DNA of 64,000 bases from CAWFZT01 sp963820415 (GCA_963820415.1 CAWFZT010000006.1:682001-746000), one strand, 5' to 3'. Shown: positions 19,405-28,402, counted from the first letter of the stretch. Notes: a model not told the origin generated them from the sequence alone. Translations and numbers: made by a program.

Positions 19405-20427
19405 ATGAAAAGTAAAAAGTTTTTGCAACTGATCGTCAGCCTGGTGCTGCTGGCTGCCATGCTGTCAAGCTGCGCTCCCGCCGCCACCCCCACCCCGGTC
19501 ACGACGTCTGGTAAATTAAAGGTGTTCGGCGCCTTTGCCACCCCCATCGAGGAACCCTGGGACGGCGTGATCCACCAGGCCCTGTTAAAGGCCCAGTCTG
19601 CAGGTGAGATCGATTACACGTTCACCGAAAACATTGGTTATTCGGGCGATATGGAACGTGTCCTGCGTGAGACTGCCACTACCAAGAAACCGGATATCAT
19701 CTTCGGCGATGCCTTCGATAACGAAGAGGCCGTGCGCACCGTGGCGGCCGAGTTCCCCAAAATTGCTTTCGTTTTTGGCTCCGGCCTTGGCCCTTCCGAA
19801 CCGAACGTGGCTGTCTTCGATAACTGGATCCATGAGCCGGCCTACCTGTGCGGTATGTTGGCTGGCGGCCTGACCAAGACCAACACCATCGGCGTCGTGG
19901 CAGCTATGCCTGTGCCCGAAGTGAACCGCCTGGTAAACGCCTTCATCGTCGGCGCCAAGGAAGTCAATCCAAATGCCAAGGTGCTGGTCAGCTTCATTAA
20001 CAGCTTCTTCGACCCGGCTGCGGCGAAAGAAGCCGCCCTGGCCCAGATCGACAACAAGGCTGACGTACTGTATGCCGAGCGCTTTGGTGTGATCGAAGCC
20101 GCCCAGGAGCACGGTTTGTTTGTCTTCGGCAACATGAGCGATCAAAACTCGCTCGCCCCCGCCCTTGTAGTCACCGGGCCGGTGTGGGACATGCAGCCGA
20201 CCGTGGAATACGTCATCAACCAGGTCAAGAACCACACCTTCACCGCCCAGGACCTGAAGGACTTCAGCATGGTCGCCAAGGGCGGCGCCTCGTTGGCCCC
20301 CTTCCACGGCGTGGACAGTAAAATCCCGCCTGCCCTGTTGAAAACCGTCACCGATCGGGAAGCCCAGATCAAGGCCGGTCTCTTCCGTGTCGACATCGAT
20401 GAAAAACAGCCCGCGCCGGTCAACTAA
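19405..20427 (+). CDS. BMP-family substrate-binding lipoprotein of an ABC importer
   Basis: The 340-residue protein has a lipoprotein signal: basic start, hydrophobic stretch and lipobox LSSC with Cys23, then an Ala/Pro/Thr linker. The mature part matches the BMP/PnrA family (FGAFATPIEEPWD, PDIIFGDAFDNEEAV, PAYLCGMLAGG), which binds purine nucleosides or related compounds. AAGGAGAGG precedes the ATG. It is followed by two strong hairpins and then the ATPase and permease genes, the usual order in which the binding protein is made in excess. The 108 bases before it hold no gene. Confidence 0.9.
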   Translation: MKSKKFLQLIVSLVLLAAMLSSCAPAATPTPVTTSGKLKVFGAFATPIEEPWDGVIHQALLKAQSAGEIDYTFTENIGYSGDMERVLRETATTKKPDIIFGDAFDNEEAVRTVAAEFPKIAFVFGSGLGPSEPNVAVFDNWIHEPAYLCGMLAGGLTKTNTIGVVAAMPVPEVNRLVNAFIVGAKEVNPNAKVLVSFINSFFDPAAAKEAALAQIDNKADVLYAERFGVIEAAQEHGLFVFGNMSDQNSLAPALVVTGPVWDMQPTVEYVINQVKNHTFTAQDLKDFSMVAKGGASLAPFHGVDSKIPPALLKTVTDREAQIKAGLFRVDIDEKQPAPVN

Positions 20428-20450
20428 CTGACCTATTAGATTGCTGAGTT

Positions 20451-20480
20451 CTCTTCCCCTCCCTGATGGGAGGGGAAGAG
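20451..20480 (+). repeat. Perfect 13-bp stem-loop after the lipoprotein gene
   Basis: CTCTTCCCCTCCC (20451-20463) and GGGAGGGGAAGAG (20468-20480) form a perfect stem with a 4-base loop. It begins 24 bases after the binding-protein stop codon and lacks a T-run, so it resembles a 3' mRNA-protecting hairpin or a REP-type element more than a terminator. Confidence 0.75.
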
Positions 20481-20495
20481 GGCCGTGTGGTTATT

Positions 20496-20531
20496 CCGGA
20501 TTTGAGGTTGTCATGACACCCTCAAATCCGG
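20496..20531 (+). repeat. 36-base near-perfect palindrome
   Basis: CCGGATTTGAGG (20496-20507) and CCTCAAATCCGG (20520-20531) are perfect inverted repeats around the palindromic centre TGTCATGACA (20509-20518), with one mismatched pair overall. It directly follows the previous stem-loop. A possible ATG of the ATPase gene at 20513 lies in its centre, which argues for the later start at 20558. Confidence 0.75.
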
Positions 20532-20557
20532 AGACTTCCGAAGCAGGTGCTCACATA

Positions 20558-22066
20558 ATGTATGCCATCGAGATGAAAGGCATCACCAAGCGCTTCGGCC
20601 CGGTGATTGCCAACAACAAAGTTGACTTCAAACTGGAGCAGGGTGAAGCTCACGCCCTCCTGGGCGAAAATGGGGCAGGTAAGACCACCCTGATGCGCAT
20701 CCTGTACGGCCTATACAACGCCGATGCTGGCCAGATCATGGTAAATGGCCAGCCGTCGCGCATCGATTCGCCAAAAGACGCCATCCGGCTGGGGATTGGC
20801 ATGGTCACCCAGCATTTTACCCTGGTGCCGACCCTGACTGTGGCCGAGAACACCGTGCTGGGCTACCTGCCGGGTTTCCGGCTGGATCCAAAACGCATCC
20901 AGGCGGAAGCCCGCAGCGCGGCCGACCGGTTTGGAATTGAAGTGAAGCCGGATGCGTTGGTGCGCCACCTTTCGGTGGGCGAGCGTCAGCGCGTCGAAAT
21001 CCTCAAGTCCCTTTACCGCAATGCCAAGGTGTTGATCCTGGACGAGCCGACGGCCGTGCTGGTGCCGCAAGAAGTGGATGTGTTGTTTGAAACGCTGGCC
21101 CGGCTGCGCCAGGCCGGTATGTCGATCATTTTTATCAGCCATAAATTGTACGAGGTCATGACCATCTGCGACCGGATTACCGTCCTGCGCGATGGGCATG
21201 TGGTTGGCACGGTCAAAAAGACCGGCACCACTCAAACCGAGCTGGCCACCATGATGGTCGGGCGAGAGACGTTTGGCGTCACCCGCCAGGGTGAACGGCC
21301 CCAGGGGCCGCCGGTGCTGCGCCTTGAAAAGCTGTCCGCCAAAGACCCGAAAGGCCGCCTGGCGCTGAAAGACGTCAGCCTGAGCGTCAATGCCGGTGAA
21401 ATCCTGGGCATCGCCGGGGTGTCGGGCAACGGGCAGGCTGAGCTGTCGCAGGTGCTGGCCGGCACGCTGAAGTCGACCGGCGGGCAGGTGCTGGTTGCCA
21501 GTGAAGATTTGACCTGCCGCGACCCGGGCTGTTTTACCTCGGCCGGGGTAGGGCGCATCCCGGAAGACCGCCACGAAGGGGTAGTGGGCGAGCTGACCGT
21601 GGCGGAGAACCTGGCCTTGGAACACCTCGACGAATTTGTCGACCGCGGCCTGCTGGATAGCAAGAAGATCCTGCACAACGCCGAAAAACTGATCAGTGAA
21701 TACCAGATCAAGGCGTCTCCCACGGATCGGGCGCGCACGCTTTCGGGCGGCAACCTGCAAAAAGTGATCCTGGCGCGTGTCCTGTCGCGTAACCCCCAGG
21801 TGGTGATCGCCTCGCAGCCCACGCGTGGGCTGGACGTGGGCGCCACGGAGTACGTACGCTCGCAGTTGCTAGAGCAGCGCGACCGCGGCGCAGCCATCTT
21901 GCTGGTCTCCGAAGACCTGGACGAAGTAGTCGCTCTTTCCGATCGCATTGCAGTCATCTATGAAGGCCGGATTGTAGGGATACTGCCGGCGCGTGAGGCA
22001 ACTGTGGCTATATTGGGTTTGATGATGTCGGGGGCGAACGAGGTGGAGCATGCGGTTTACGATTGA
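20558..22066 (+). CDS. Double-domain ABC transporter ATPase (nucleoside/BMP-type importer)
   Basis: The protein (~502 residues from 20558) has two nucleotide-binding domains in one chain, like RbsA and NupO/YufO. The first has Walker A GENGAGKTT, signature LSVGERQ and Walker B LILDEPT. The second has the degenerate Walker A GVSGNGQAE and signature LSGGNLQK, the normal asymmetry of this family. The ATG at 20513 has a GAGG but sits inside a palindrome, so 20558 (MYAIEMKG) is chosen; the family consensus also begins there. The stop overlaps the next gene by 17 bases. Confidence 0.88.
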   Translation: MYAIEMKGITKRFGPVIANNKVDFKLEQGEAHALLGENGAGKTTLMRILYGLYNADAGQIMVNGQPSRIDSPKDAIRLGIGMVTQHFTLVPTLTVAENTVLGYLPGFRLDPKRIQAEARSAADRFGIEVKPDALVRHLSVGERQRVEILKSLYRNAKVLILDEPTAVLVPQEVDVLFETLARLRQAGMSIIFISHKLYEVMTICDRITVLRDGHVVGTVKKTGTTQTELATMMVGRETFGVTRQGERPQGPPVLRLEKLSAKDPKGRLALKDVSLSVNAGEILGIAGVSGNGQAELSQVLAGTLKSTGGQVLVASEDLTCRDPGCFTSAGVGRIPEDRHEGVVGELTVAENLALEHLDEFVDRGLLDSKKILHNAEKLISEYQIKASPTDRARTLSGGNLQKVILARVLSRNPQVVIASQPTRGLDVGATEYVRSQLLEQRDRGAAILLVSEDLDEVVALSDRIAVIYEGRIVGILPAREATVAILGLMMSGANEVEHAVYD

Positions 22067-23129
22067 AAGAGGCAATGCACCCGCATGGATCCGGCCGCTA
22101 ATCCCGTTGGTGGCGATTCTGGCTACTTTTATCATTACCTCCGTGGTCATTTTGTGGGCGAAGGCCAATCCCTTCACCGCCTATTACTACTTTCTGATTG
22201 CGCCGCTTTCCAACCAGGTCAGCGCCCTCGAAGTACTGGTCAAAGGAACGCCGCTGCTCCTGACCGGCGCGGCGGTAACGTTTGCCTTCTCGGCCGGTTA
22301 TTTCAACATTGGCGCGGAAGGCCAGCTTCTGGCGGGGGCCATTGCCGCCGCCGGGCTGGGCATGCTGTTGGGGCCGCTGCCGGCCTTCGTCAATATCCCC
22401 ATTATGTTAATTGGCGGGTTTGCCGCCGGCATGCTGTGGGCCTTGATCCCTGCCCTGCTGAAGGTCAGGCTGATGGTAGATGAGGTGGTGACCACCCTGT
22501 TGATGAACACGGTCATCACGTTTTTCATCAGTTGGCTGCTGAACGGCTACTGGCGCGACCCGGTTTCCATGCAGCCCCAGTCCGCCGCCATCGCTCCCAG
22601 CACAGTCTTTCCCAAGCTGGTGCCGCACTCGCGCCTGCATATGGGCTTCCTCGTCGCCCTGTTGGTCATCCTGGTCATCTATTTCGTCCTCCGGCGTACC
22701 CCGCTGGGACTGCGCATGCGCGCCGTCGGCCTGAGCAAGAATGCCGCCCACTTCAATAGCGTCAAGGTCGGCCGTACCATGCTGACCGCCGCACTGATCA
22801 GCGGTGGGATTGCCGGGCTGGCCGGCGTGGGCGAAGTCGCCGGCATCCATTTTCACCTGATCGCCCAAATTTCCCCCGGCTACGGCTACACCGGCATCAT
22901 CGCCGCCACCCTGGGCGGTTTGAACCCGCTGGGGGTCGGGTTGGGCGCCCTCTTCATCGGCCTGATCGACACCGGCGCCCAGACGGTCAGCAGCGCTATG
23001 GGCATCCCGATCTACCTGGGCAACGTGGTCGAGGCCACCCTCCTGCTGGTAACCCTGGGTATGTTTACCTTGCAGAACTACCGGATAAAGATAACTACTC
23101 AAACGCTTCAAAAAGAAGAGCAAACTTAA
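22050..23129 (+). CDS. ABC transporter permease (BMP/nucleoside type), subunit 1
   Basis: The 359-residue membrane protein has about eight to ten hydrophobic segments and the conserved block FSAGYFNIGAEGQLLAGA, typical of the larger permease (NupP/YufP-like) paired with BMP binding proteins. It overlaps the ATPase gene by 17 bases and the next permease gene by one base, showing translational coupling. It forms half of the inner-membrane channel. Confidence 0.88.
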   Translation: MRFTIERGNAPAWIRPLIPLVAILATFIITSVVILWAKANPFTAYYYFLIAPLSNQVSALEVLVKGTPLLLTGAAVTFAFSAGYFNIGAEGQLLAGAIAAAGLGMLLGPLPAFVNIPIMLIGGFAAGMLWALIPALLKVRLMVDEVVTTLLMNTVITFFISWLLNGYWRDPVSMQPQSAAIAPSTVFPKLVPHSRLHMGFLVALLVILVIYFVLRRTPLGLRMRAVGLSKNAAHFNSVKVGRTMLTAALISGGIAGLAGVGEVAGIHFHLIAQISPGYGYTGIIAATLGGLNPLGVGLGALFIGLIDTGAQTVSSAMGIPIYLGNVVEATLLLVTLGMFTLQNYRIKITTQTLQKEEQT

Positions 23130-24040
23130 TGGATACCTTTCTGATAGGATTGATTGCGGCGACGCTGCGGGTGGCTACCCCGCTCATTTTTGGTACGCTG
23201 GGTGAGCTGTTTTGCGAGCGGGCCGGCATCTTGAACCTGGGCATTGAAGGCACCCTGCTGTTCGGCTCCTTTGTGGGTTTCGCTGCGGCAGGCGCCAGCG
23301 GCTCATTATGGATAGGCGTGCTGGCGGCGCTGGTTGCCGGGAGTCTGTGCGGTTTGCTGATGGGACTGTTCACCGTCAAGCTGGGGGTCAACCAGCACGT
23401 ATCTGGCCTGGGCATCACCCTGCTGCTGACCGGCCTATCGTATTTTGCTTTCCGCCTGATCTATGGTCAACAGGCTATTCCACCCTCCATTAAACCTTTC
23501 GATACCTTTCCCCTCTTTGGCCACCTGCCGGTGCTGGGCGCCATCTTCGATCAATACACGCTGACCTACCTCTCATTCCTGCTCGTCCCAATCGTCTGGT
23601 GGGTGGTGTACCGCTCCAATTTCGGCCTGCACATGCGCGCCGTGGGCGAGAACCCCGAGGCAGCCGACGCCGCCGGAGTCAACGTTTATAACACCCGCTA
23701 TATTGCCCTGGCGATTGGCGGAGGCCTGATGGCCGTCGGCGGCGCTTTCCTCTCCCTGGCGCAGTTAGGCGCCTTTACCTTCGGCATCATCAATGGGCGC
23801 GGCTGGGTCTGCATCGCCTTGATCATCTTTGGCAACTGGGAGGCGCTGCGTGTGCTGTGGGGAGCGCTGCTTTTCGGCCTGGTGTTTGCCTTACAGCTTC
23901 GCCTGCAATCTACCGGGCTGCAATTGCCTTACGAGGTGTTCCTGGCGCTGCCCTACCTGGTGACAATCGCCGTGCTGGCGCTGGCCGGACGCAATACCTC
24001 GGTGCCATCTGCCATTCTAAAACCATACAAGCGTGAATAA
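23129..24040 (+). CDS. ABC transporter permease (BMP/nucleoside type), subunit 2
   Basis: This 303-residue multi-pass protein carries the paired-permease block ERAGILNLGIEGTLLFG and later MRAVGENPEAADAAGVNV, the signature of NupQ/YufQ-like subunits. The ATG uses the last base of the preceding TAA. It completes the importer of lipoprotein, double ATPase and two permeases. With the deaminase-like and hydroxylase genes upstream, the system probably imports a nucleobase or nucleoside for breakdown. Confidence 0.88.
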   Translation: MDTFLIGLIAATLRVATPLIFGTLGELFCERAGILNLGIEGTLLFGSFVGFAAAGASGSLWIGVLAALVAGSLCGLLMGLFTVKLGVNQHVSGLGITLLLTGLSYFAFRLIYGQQAIPPSIKPFDTFPLFGHLPVLGAIFDQYTLTYLSFLLVPIVWWVVYRSNFGLHMRAVGENPEAADAAGVNVYNTRYIALAIGGGLMAVGGAFLSLAQLGAFTFGIINGRGWVCIALIIFGNWEALRVLWGALLFGLVFALQLRLQSTGLQLPYEVFLALPYLVTIAVLALAGRNTSVPSAILKPYKRE

Positions 24041-24093
24041 ACTCTCGCTCACTGCTCCTATCTCTTCCCATCCGTGGGAATCCGTGTGAATTT

Positions 24094-25641
24094 GTGGTTA
24101 AACTCTTCCGTCCAACCCTCTGGGTCCTTCTGGTCTTCATCCTCCTGACCGCCGGAGTGGTGTTTGCCTTTTCTCCGGCCCATGCCGGCAAATCGCCCGG
24201 CCTGGATGCCAGCCTGTTCATGTACATCGGCGCCGGGATCAACCGGGGGCAGGTCCCCTACCGCGACCTGTGGGAAAACAAACCCCCCCTGGTTTTCTTT
24301 CTGGATGCGCTCGGGCTGTGGCTGGCCGGTGGTTCGACCTGGGGAGTGTGGTTTTTCGACCTGGCCGCCTGGATGCTCAGTGTGGTCTTGCTGTTCTTAT
24401 TACTCAGGAAGGAAGTGGGCCAGGCCGGGCTGTTCTTCGCCCTGGCAAGTTTCGTGCTGAACCTGCCGGTGATTTTCGGGGCGGGCAATATGACTGAAGA
24501 GTTCGCCCTCCCGTGCCAACTGGCCGGCCTGTACTTTTTTACCCGCCTCGAGCGGGAAGGGCGCCATCCCTGGCCGGCCTTCTGGCTGGGGGTGACTTTT
24601 GCGCTGTCCTTTTTGCTGAAACAGACCACCATCGGCGTTTGGATCGCCCTGGCAGGTTACCTGTTCTTGAGCAGAATCCTTGTCCATAAGCCTATCAAAG
24701 CCTACGTCATCCTTTGGGCCTCGGCCGGCGCGGCCCTGGTGGCAGGCGCCGTGCTGGCTTATTTCGCCGCTCACCAGGCCCTGTATTATCTGTGGGACGT
24801 GGCTTTTCGCTTCAATTATTACTATACCCGCGCCTCCATCGCCAGCCACATTGCGGCTGTTTACACACTGCTGTCCCGCTGGAGTCTGCTTTCGAGCATG
24901 TTCCCGGTCAGCCTGCTGGCCTGGTTGGCGGGCCTGGTCTATCTGCGCCGGGTGGGTTGGGGTAAAATGCCGCTCCTCCTTCTGGTTTCTATGCTCGATT
25001 TCCCCATAGAATGTTTTATGATCGGAGTATCCGTCTCCACCTACACGCATTATCTCGTTTCCATGCTGCCCGCTCTGGCGATCCTGAACGGCTACCTGGT
25101 CCATTTTCTTCTGCAGGCCCTGAAGACCAGGCTTCGCTTCCCCCTGGCAGCTCTCGTGTACCCGCTGCTGCTTTTCCTGGCAGTTTTTCAGGGCGTAAAA
25201 ACGGTTGCCAGTTTGTATGCGACGGACCTGCCGAAACAGGTCGCCTCTGCGCTGGAGTATATCAATAAGCATTCCAGTCAAACTGATTACGTGTTGGTGT
25301 GGGGATTTCACGCCAATATCAACTTTTTATCCGGGCGACTGGCGCCCACGCGCTTTATCCACCAGGTCCCGCTCTACACGGTGGGTTATGCCACCCCACA
25401 GATTTTCGACGAGTTGCTCTCCGATCTGCAAAAGAAGCCCCCAAAACTGATCATCGACAGTCGCACTAATTCGATGCCCTTCTTGAAAATGCAAGCCGGC
25501 CGCTGCATTATACCCGGCAGAGATCTGCCGCAAGGCATGCGGGAAGTTTTTAATTATATCTGTAAGCATTATCACTTCGACGCAAAGTTTGGCAGCAACG
25601 GTTGGTTGGCCTATACTCTTGACACACCCCCCGGCCAGTAA
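24094..25641 (+). CDS. Multi-pass membrane protein, GT39-like
   Basis: The ~515-residue protein begins at a GTG and has about ten to twelve hydrophobic segments. It has a GT-C-like first loop (DASLFMYIGAGINRGQVPYRDLWENKPP) and a soluble C-terminal domain. The early Asp and the DLWENKPP block are common in Chloroflexota GT39-like proteins. The GTG start and first codons lie in a dispersed repeat ending TTTGTGGTTAAA, and no ribosome binding site is seen, so the start is uncertain. It probably transfers a lipid-linked sugar, but this is by family only. Confidence 0.65.
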   Translation: MVKLFRPTLWVLLVFILLTAGVVFAFSPAHAGKSPGLDASLFMYIGAGINRGQVPYRDLWENKPPLVFFLDALGLWLAGGSTWGVWFFDLAAWMLSVVLLFLLLRKEVGQAGLFFALASFVLNLPVIFGAGNMTEEFALPCQLAGLYFFTRLEREGRHPWPAFWLGVTFALSFLLKQTTIGVWIALAGYLFLSRILVHKPIKAYVILWASAGAALVAGAVLAYFAAHQALYYLWDVAFRFNYYYTRASIASHIAAVYTLLSRWSLLSSMFPVSLLAWLAGLVYLRRVGWGKMPLLLLVSMLDFPIECFMIGVSVSTYTHYLVSMLPALAILNGYLVHFLLQALKTRLRFPLAALVYPLLLFLAVFQGVKTVASLYATDLPKQVASALEYINKHSSQTDYVLVWGFHANINFLSGRLAPTRFIHQVPLYTVGYATPQIFDELLSDLQKKPPKLIIDSRTNSMPFLKMQAGRCIIPGRDLPQGMREVFNYICKHYHFDAKFGSNGWLAYTLDTPPGQ

Positions 25642-25697
25642 GTACACTTAGCATTGGAAATGGCCGCCCTGGATTATCTTGCATTTAGGGAAAAACC

Positions 25698-26720
25698 ATG
25701 ACAAAGCGTGATGTAGTGCGTACCTGCCTGGAGGGAAAAACTCCTCCTTACGTTCCCTGGTCTCTCGGCTTCACCGTCGAGGCAGCCGAGAAGCTGCAAG
25801 AGCATTACCGCCTTTCTAACCTGGAGCCGGTCCTGCAGAACCATCTGCTGAGCCTGGGCAACGGGATCGGTTTTTTCACCGACCTGGGCAACCACCACGT
25901 GCAGGACGTGTTCGGCGTGGTGTGGGATCGCAGCGTGGACAAGGATATCGGCCAGGTCAAAGGCTGCCTGTTATCCCGCCCAACCCTGCAGGGCTACGCC
26001 TTCCCCAATCCGCTGGATGCGCGCTTTTTCGCCGACATTCCGGAGAAACTCAGTCTCTATGCCGACCGCTACCGCGTATTTGATATTGGCTTTTCGCTTT
26101 ACGAACGCGCCTGGACCCTGCGCGGCATGGAAAACCTGCTGACCGATTTCCTCGACCATCCGGATTTCGTCAATGAATTGCTCAACACCATCGCCGAATA
26201 CAATATCACCCAGCTCAAAGAAGCCTGCCGTTACGACATCGACGCCGTCTATTTCGGCGACGATTGGGGCCAGCAGCATGGGTTGATCATGGGGCCGCGC
26301 CTCTGGCGCAGGTTCATTTACCCGGTCATCCAACGCATGTATTCCGCCGTCCACGCTTTGGGCAAGCAGGTTTTCATCCACTCTTGTGGGGACGTGGACG
26401 AGCTGTTCGACGACCTGGTTGAGATCGGCGTCAACTGCTTCAACCCTTTCCAGCCCGAGGTGATGGACGTATTTGCTTTGATGGAGCGCTACCACGACCG
26501 GTTATCCTTCTGCGGCGGTCTGTCAACTCAGCGCACCCTGCCCTATGGCAGCCCGGCTGACGTGCGTAATGAAACCCGCCGCCTGCTGGAGATGGGCCGC
26601 CACGGAAACTATATCTTTGCCCCTGCCCATTCCGTAGAAGGCGATGTGCCCCTCGAAAACATGCTGGCCTTCATCGATGTCGTCCAGCGCCAGCCGGGAT
26701 ACTGCCAGATTGTCATGTAG
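25698..26720 (+). CDS. Uroporphyrinogen decarboxylase (UroD)-like protein
   Basis: The 340-residue protein has the UroD/MtaA fold, with FGDDWGQQHGLIMGP and VFIHSCGDVDELFDDLVEIG motifs. The HSCG segment supplies a His/Cys pair that binds zinc in corrinoid methyltransferases of this family, so a methyl-transfer role is more likely than heme synthesis. No corrinoid protein gene is adjacent, so the partner is unknown. TAGGG lies a short distance before the ATG. Confidence 0.8.
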   Translation: MTKRDVVRTCLEGKTPPYVPWSLGFTVEAAEKLQEHYRLSNLEPVLQNHLLSLGNGIGFFTDLGNHHVQDVFGVVWDRSVDKDIGQVKGCLLSRPTLQGYAFPNPLDARFFADIPEKLSLYADRYRVFDIGFSLYERAWTLRGMENLLTDFLDHPDFVNELLNTIAEYNITQLKEACRYDIDAVYFGDDWGQQHGLIMGPRLWRRFIYPVIQRMYSAVHALGKQVFIHSCGDVDELFDDLVEIGVNCFNPFQPEVMDVFALMERYHDRLSFCGGLSTQRTLPYGSPADVRNETRRLLEMGRHGNYIFAPAHSVEGDVPLENMLAFIDVVQRQPGYCQIVM

Positions 26721-26740
26721 TATACTTATTGCTCATCCTC

Positions 26741-27826
26741 ATGAAACCGCAATCCGAGACTCGTCTTGAATACATCCTTATCCTGGTATTCATCCTACTG
26801 ATCCTGGGGGTGGCCATCACCAGCGTGATGCTCTTTAAGGAAATCCGCCCCGCCCCCCCGGTGGCGCTCTCCCCGCTTCCCACTATTACCCTGCCGTCTA
26901 ACCCCACCCCGCTGCTCGCCTCTACCTTGCCCCCTGGACAGAAAGCCGTCCCCACCGATACCCCCACCACCGCCCCGCTGGCCATCATCCCCTTCGCTCC
27001 TTCCGATACTTCCACCCCCGAAATACCCAGCCCCACCCCTGATTTTTGCGCCAGCCTCCCCAAAGACTGGTGGATGGTGATGCCGGTCGTGCCAGACATC
27101 AGCCCCAACGTCAAAGTGATTTACAAAGCTGGCCTGGCCATGGGTAATGACCCCACCCGTTTCTCCAAAGTGGGCGACTGCCAGAGCATTCGCCAGTATT
27201 TTATCGGCAACTTCGACAACCCGCAGGCTTACCGCATTGGGCCTTACGATTACCTCAATCCTGCCATCGACTATTTTCACGGCAGTTTTGACCGTTTGAG
27301 CCTGGCCGTCAAGACCGGCTGGAACGTCGCCAGCGTGCTTTCTTCGCTCAACGCCAACCCTAACCTGTGCGCTGCCAACGAAACCCCCCTGGAATGCGAA
27401 TACCGGGTCTGGAACCCGTCCATCGCCATCATCAGCATGGAGGTCTGGACGAAAGACCGGCCAACCGGCATTTACCGGGATTATCTCAGCCAGATCGTCC
27501 AGTATTCCATCGCCCATGGGGTCGTGCCCATCCTGGCCACCAAGGCTGACAACCTGGAAGGCGACCAATCCATCAACGCCAGCATCGCCTGCCTGGCGCT
27601 TGAATACGATGTGCCCTTGTGGAACTTCTGGAGAGAGGTCCAGCCCCTGCCCGACCACGGCTTAAGGTCCGACGGCTTTCACCTCACCAACGATCGCAAC
27701 CGCTATGACCTGGCCGTAAACATGCAGTCCGCCTGGCCGCACAAAAACCTGACCGCCATGATGGCCCTCGACAAAGTCTGGCGCGCCGTCACCGGCCAGC
27801 CCCTGCCCCCCGATATCCCTCATTAA
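26741..27826 (+). CDS. Membrane-anchored SGNH/GDSL-like protein
   Basis: The start is set at ATG 26741 rather than a TTG at 26729. The ~361-residue protein has one N-terminal hydrophobic segment (about 12-32), a Pro/Thr-rich linker to about 100, and an outer domain with NPSIAIISMEVWT and a terminal SDGFHLT block, where Asp and His match block V of SGNH esterases. The catalytic Ser block is not obvious, so hydrolase activity is unproven. It overlaps no neighbour and ends just before a long palindrome. Confidence 0.6.
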   Translation: MKPQSETRLEYILILVFILLILGVAITSVMLFKEIRPAPPVALSPLPTITLPSNPTPLLASTLPPGQKAVPTDTPTTAPLAIIPFAPSDTSTPEIPSPTPDFCASLPKDWWMVMPVVPDISPNVKVIYKAGLAMGNDPTRFSKVGDCQSIRQYFIGNFDNPQAYRIGPYDYLNPAIDYFHGSFDRLSLAVKTGWNVASVLSSLNANPNLCAANETPLECEYRVWNPSIAIISMEVWTKDRPTGIYRDYLSQIVQYSIAHGVVPILATKADNLEGDQSINASIACLALEYDVPLWNFWREVQPLPDHGLRSDGFHLTNDRNRYDLAVNMQSAWPHKNLTAMMALDKVWRAVTGQPLPPDIPH

Positions 27827-27830
27827 AAGA

Positions 27831-27884
27831 TGCGAATTTTAGTCTAAGCGTGTGTCATGACACACGCTAAGCCTAAAATTCGCA
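27831..27884. repeat. 54-base near-perfect palindrome between convergent genes
   Basis: Two 27-base arms meet without a loop at 27857/27858 and pair at 25 of 27 positions. The outer arm is TGCGAATTTTAG and the centre is TGTCATGACA, the same ten bases as in the palindrome at 20496. Lying between a forward and a reverse gene, it could act as a bidirectional terminator, but no T-run longer than four is present. Confidence 0.75.
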
Positions 27885-27904
27885 ACTCTTTCTCTTACCA
27901 GCGG

Positions 27905-28402
27905 TTATACGTGAATGCGCTCCGGTAGGAAGCGCTCCACGTTTGGCGGCGTCTCCACCGGGTAACCCACCGCAATCAGGCACAGCGGGTGCACCTGGGC
28001 CGGCAGGTTGAACAGGCGCCTGGCCCCTTCGATGCGCACCGGGTCGGGCTGCAGGCCGATCCAGCACGCCCCCAGGCCGCGCGCGTGCGCCGCCAGCAGG
28101 ATATTCTCCGCCGCCGCCGAGCAGTCCAGCAGCCAGCGCCCCGGGCGGGCCAGGTTTTCGTCCGCGCACACCAGGATCGCCAGGTGCGCTTCCGTGATAA
28201 ATTCGGCTGAGGTGTGGAATTTAGGCACCTCGTCCAGCATCGTCCGCTCGGTCACCACCACAAAATGCCAGGGCTGGCTGTTGCCCGCCGAAGGCGCATG
28301 CATGGCCGCCTTGAGCAGGAGCTGCACCTCCTCGTCCGGCACCGGGTTGGGCGAGAAATGCCGCACACTGCGCCGGGTGAGAATGTTTTCGATTGCGTCC
28401 AT
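27905..28402 (-). CDS. Nitroreductase-family protein
   Basis: The ~165-residue protein starts MDAIENILTRRSVR, the classical FMN-binding nitroreductase opening, followed by APSAGNSQPWHFVVV and, near the C-terminus, GLGACWIGLQP. AAAGGA lies six bases before the ATG at 28402; an in-frame ATG at 28408 is also possible. Such enzymes reduce nitro groups, quinones or flavins with NAD(P)H. It is convergent with the SGNH-like gene, separated by the 54-base palindrome. Confidence 0.85.
   Translation of the reverse strand: MDAIENILTRRSVRHFSPNPVPDEEVQLLLKAAMHAPSAGNSQPWHFVVVTERTMLDEVPKFHTSAEFITEAHLAILVCADENLARPGRWLLDCSAAAENILLAAHARGLGACWIGLQPDPVRIEGARRLFNLPAQVHPLCLIAVGYPVETPPNVERFLPERIHV

Noticed and set aside
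20513..20515. ATG with GAGG as start of the ABC ATPase
   Set aside because: It lies in the centre of a 36-base palindrome and the added residues do not belong to the family; 20558 is preferred, though this is not proven.
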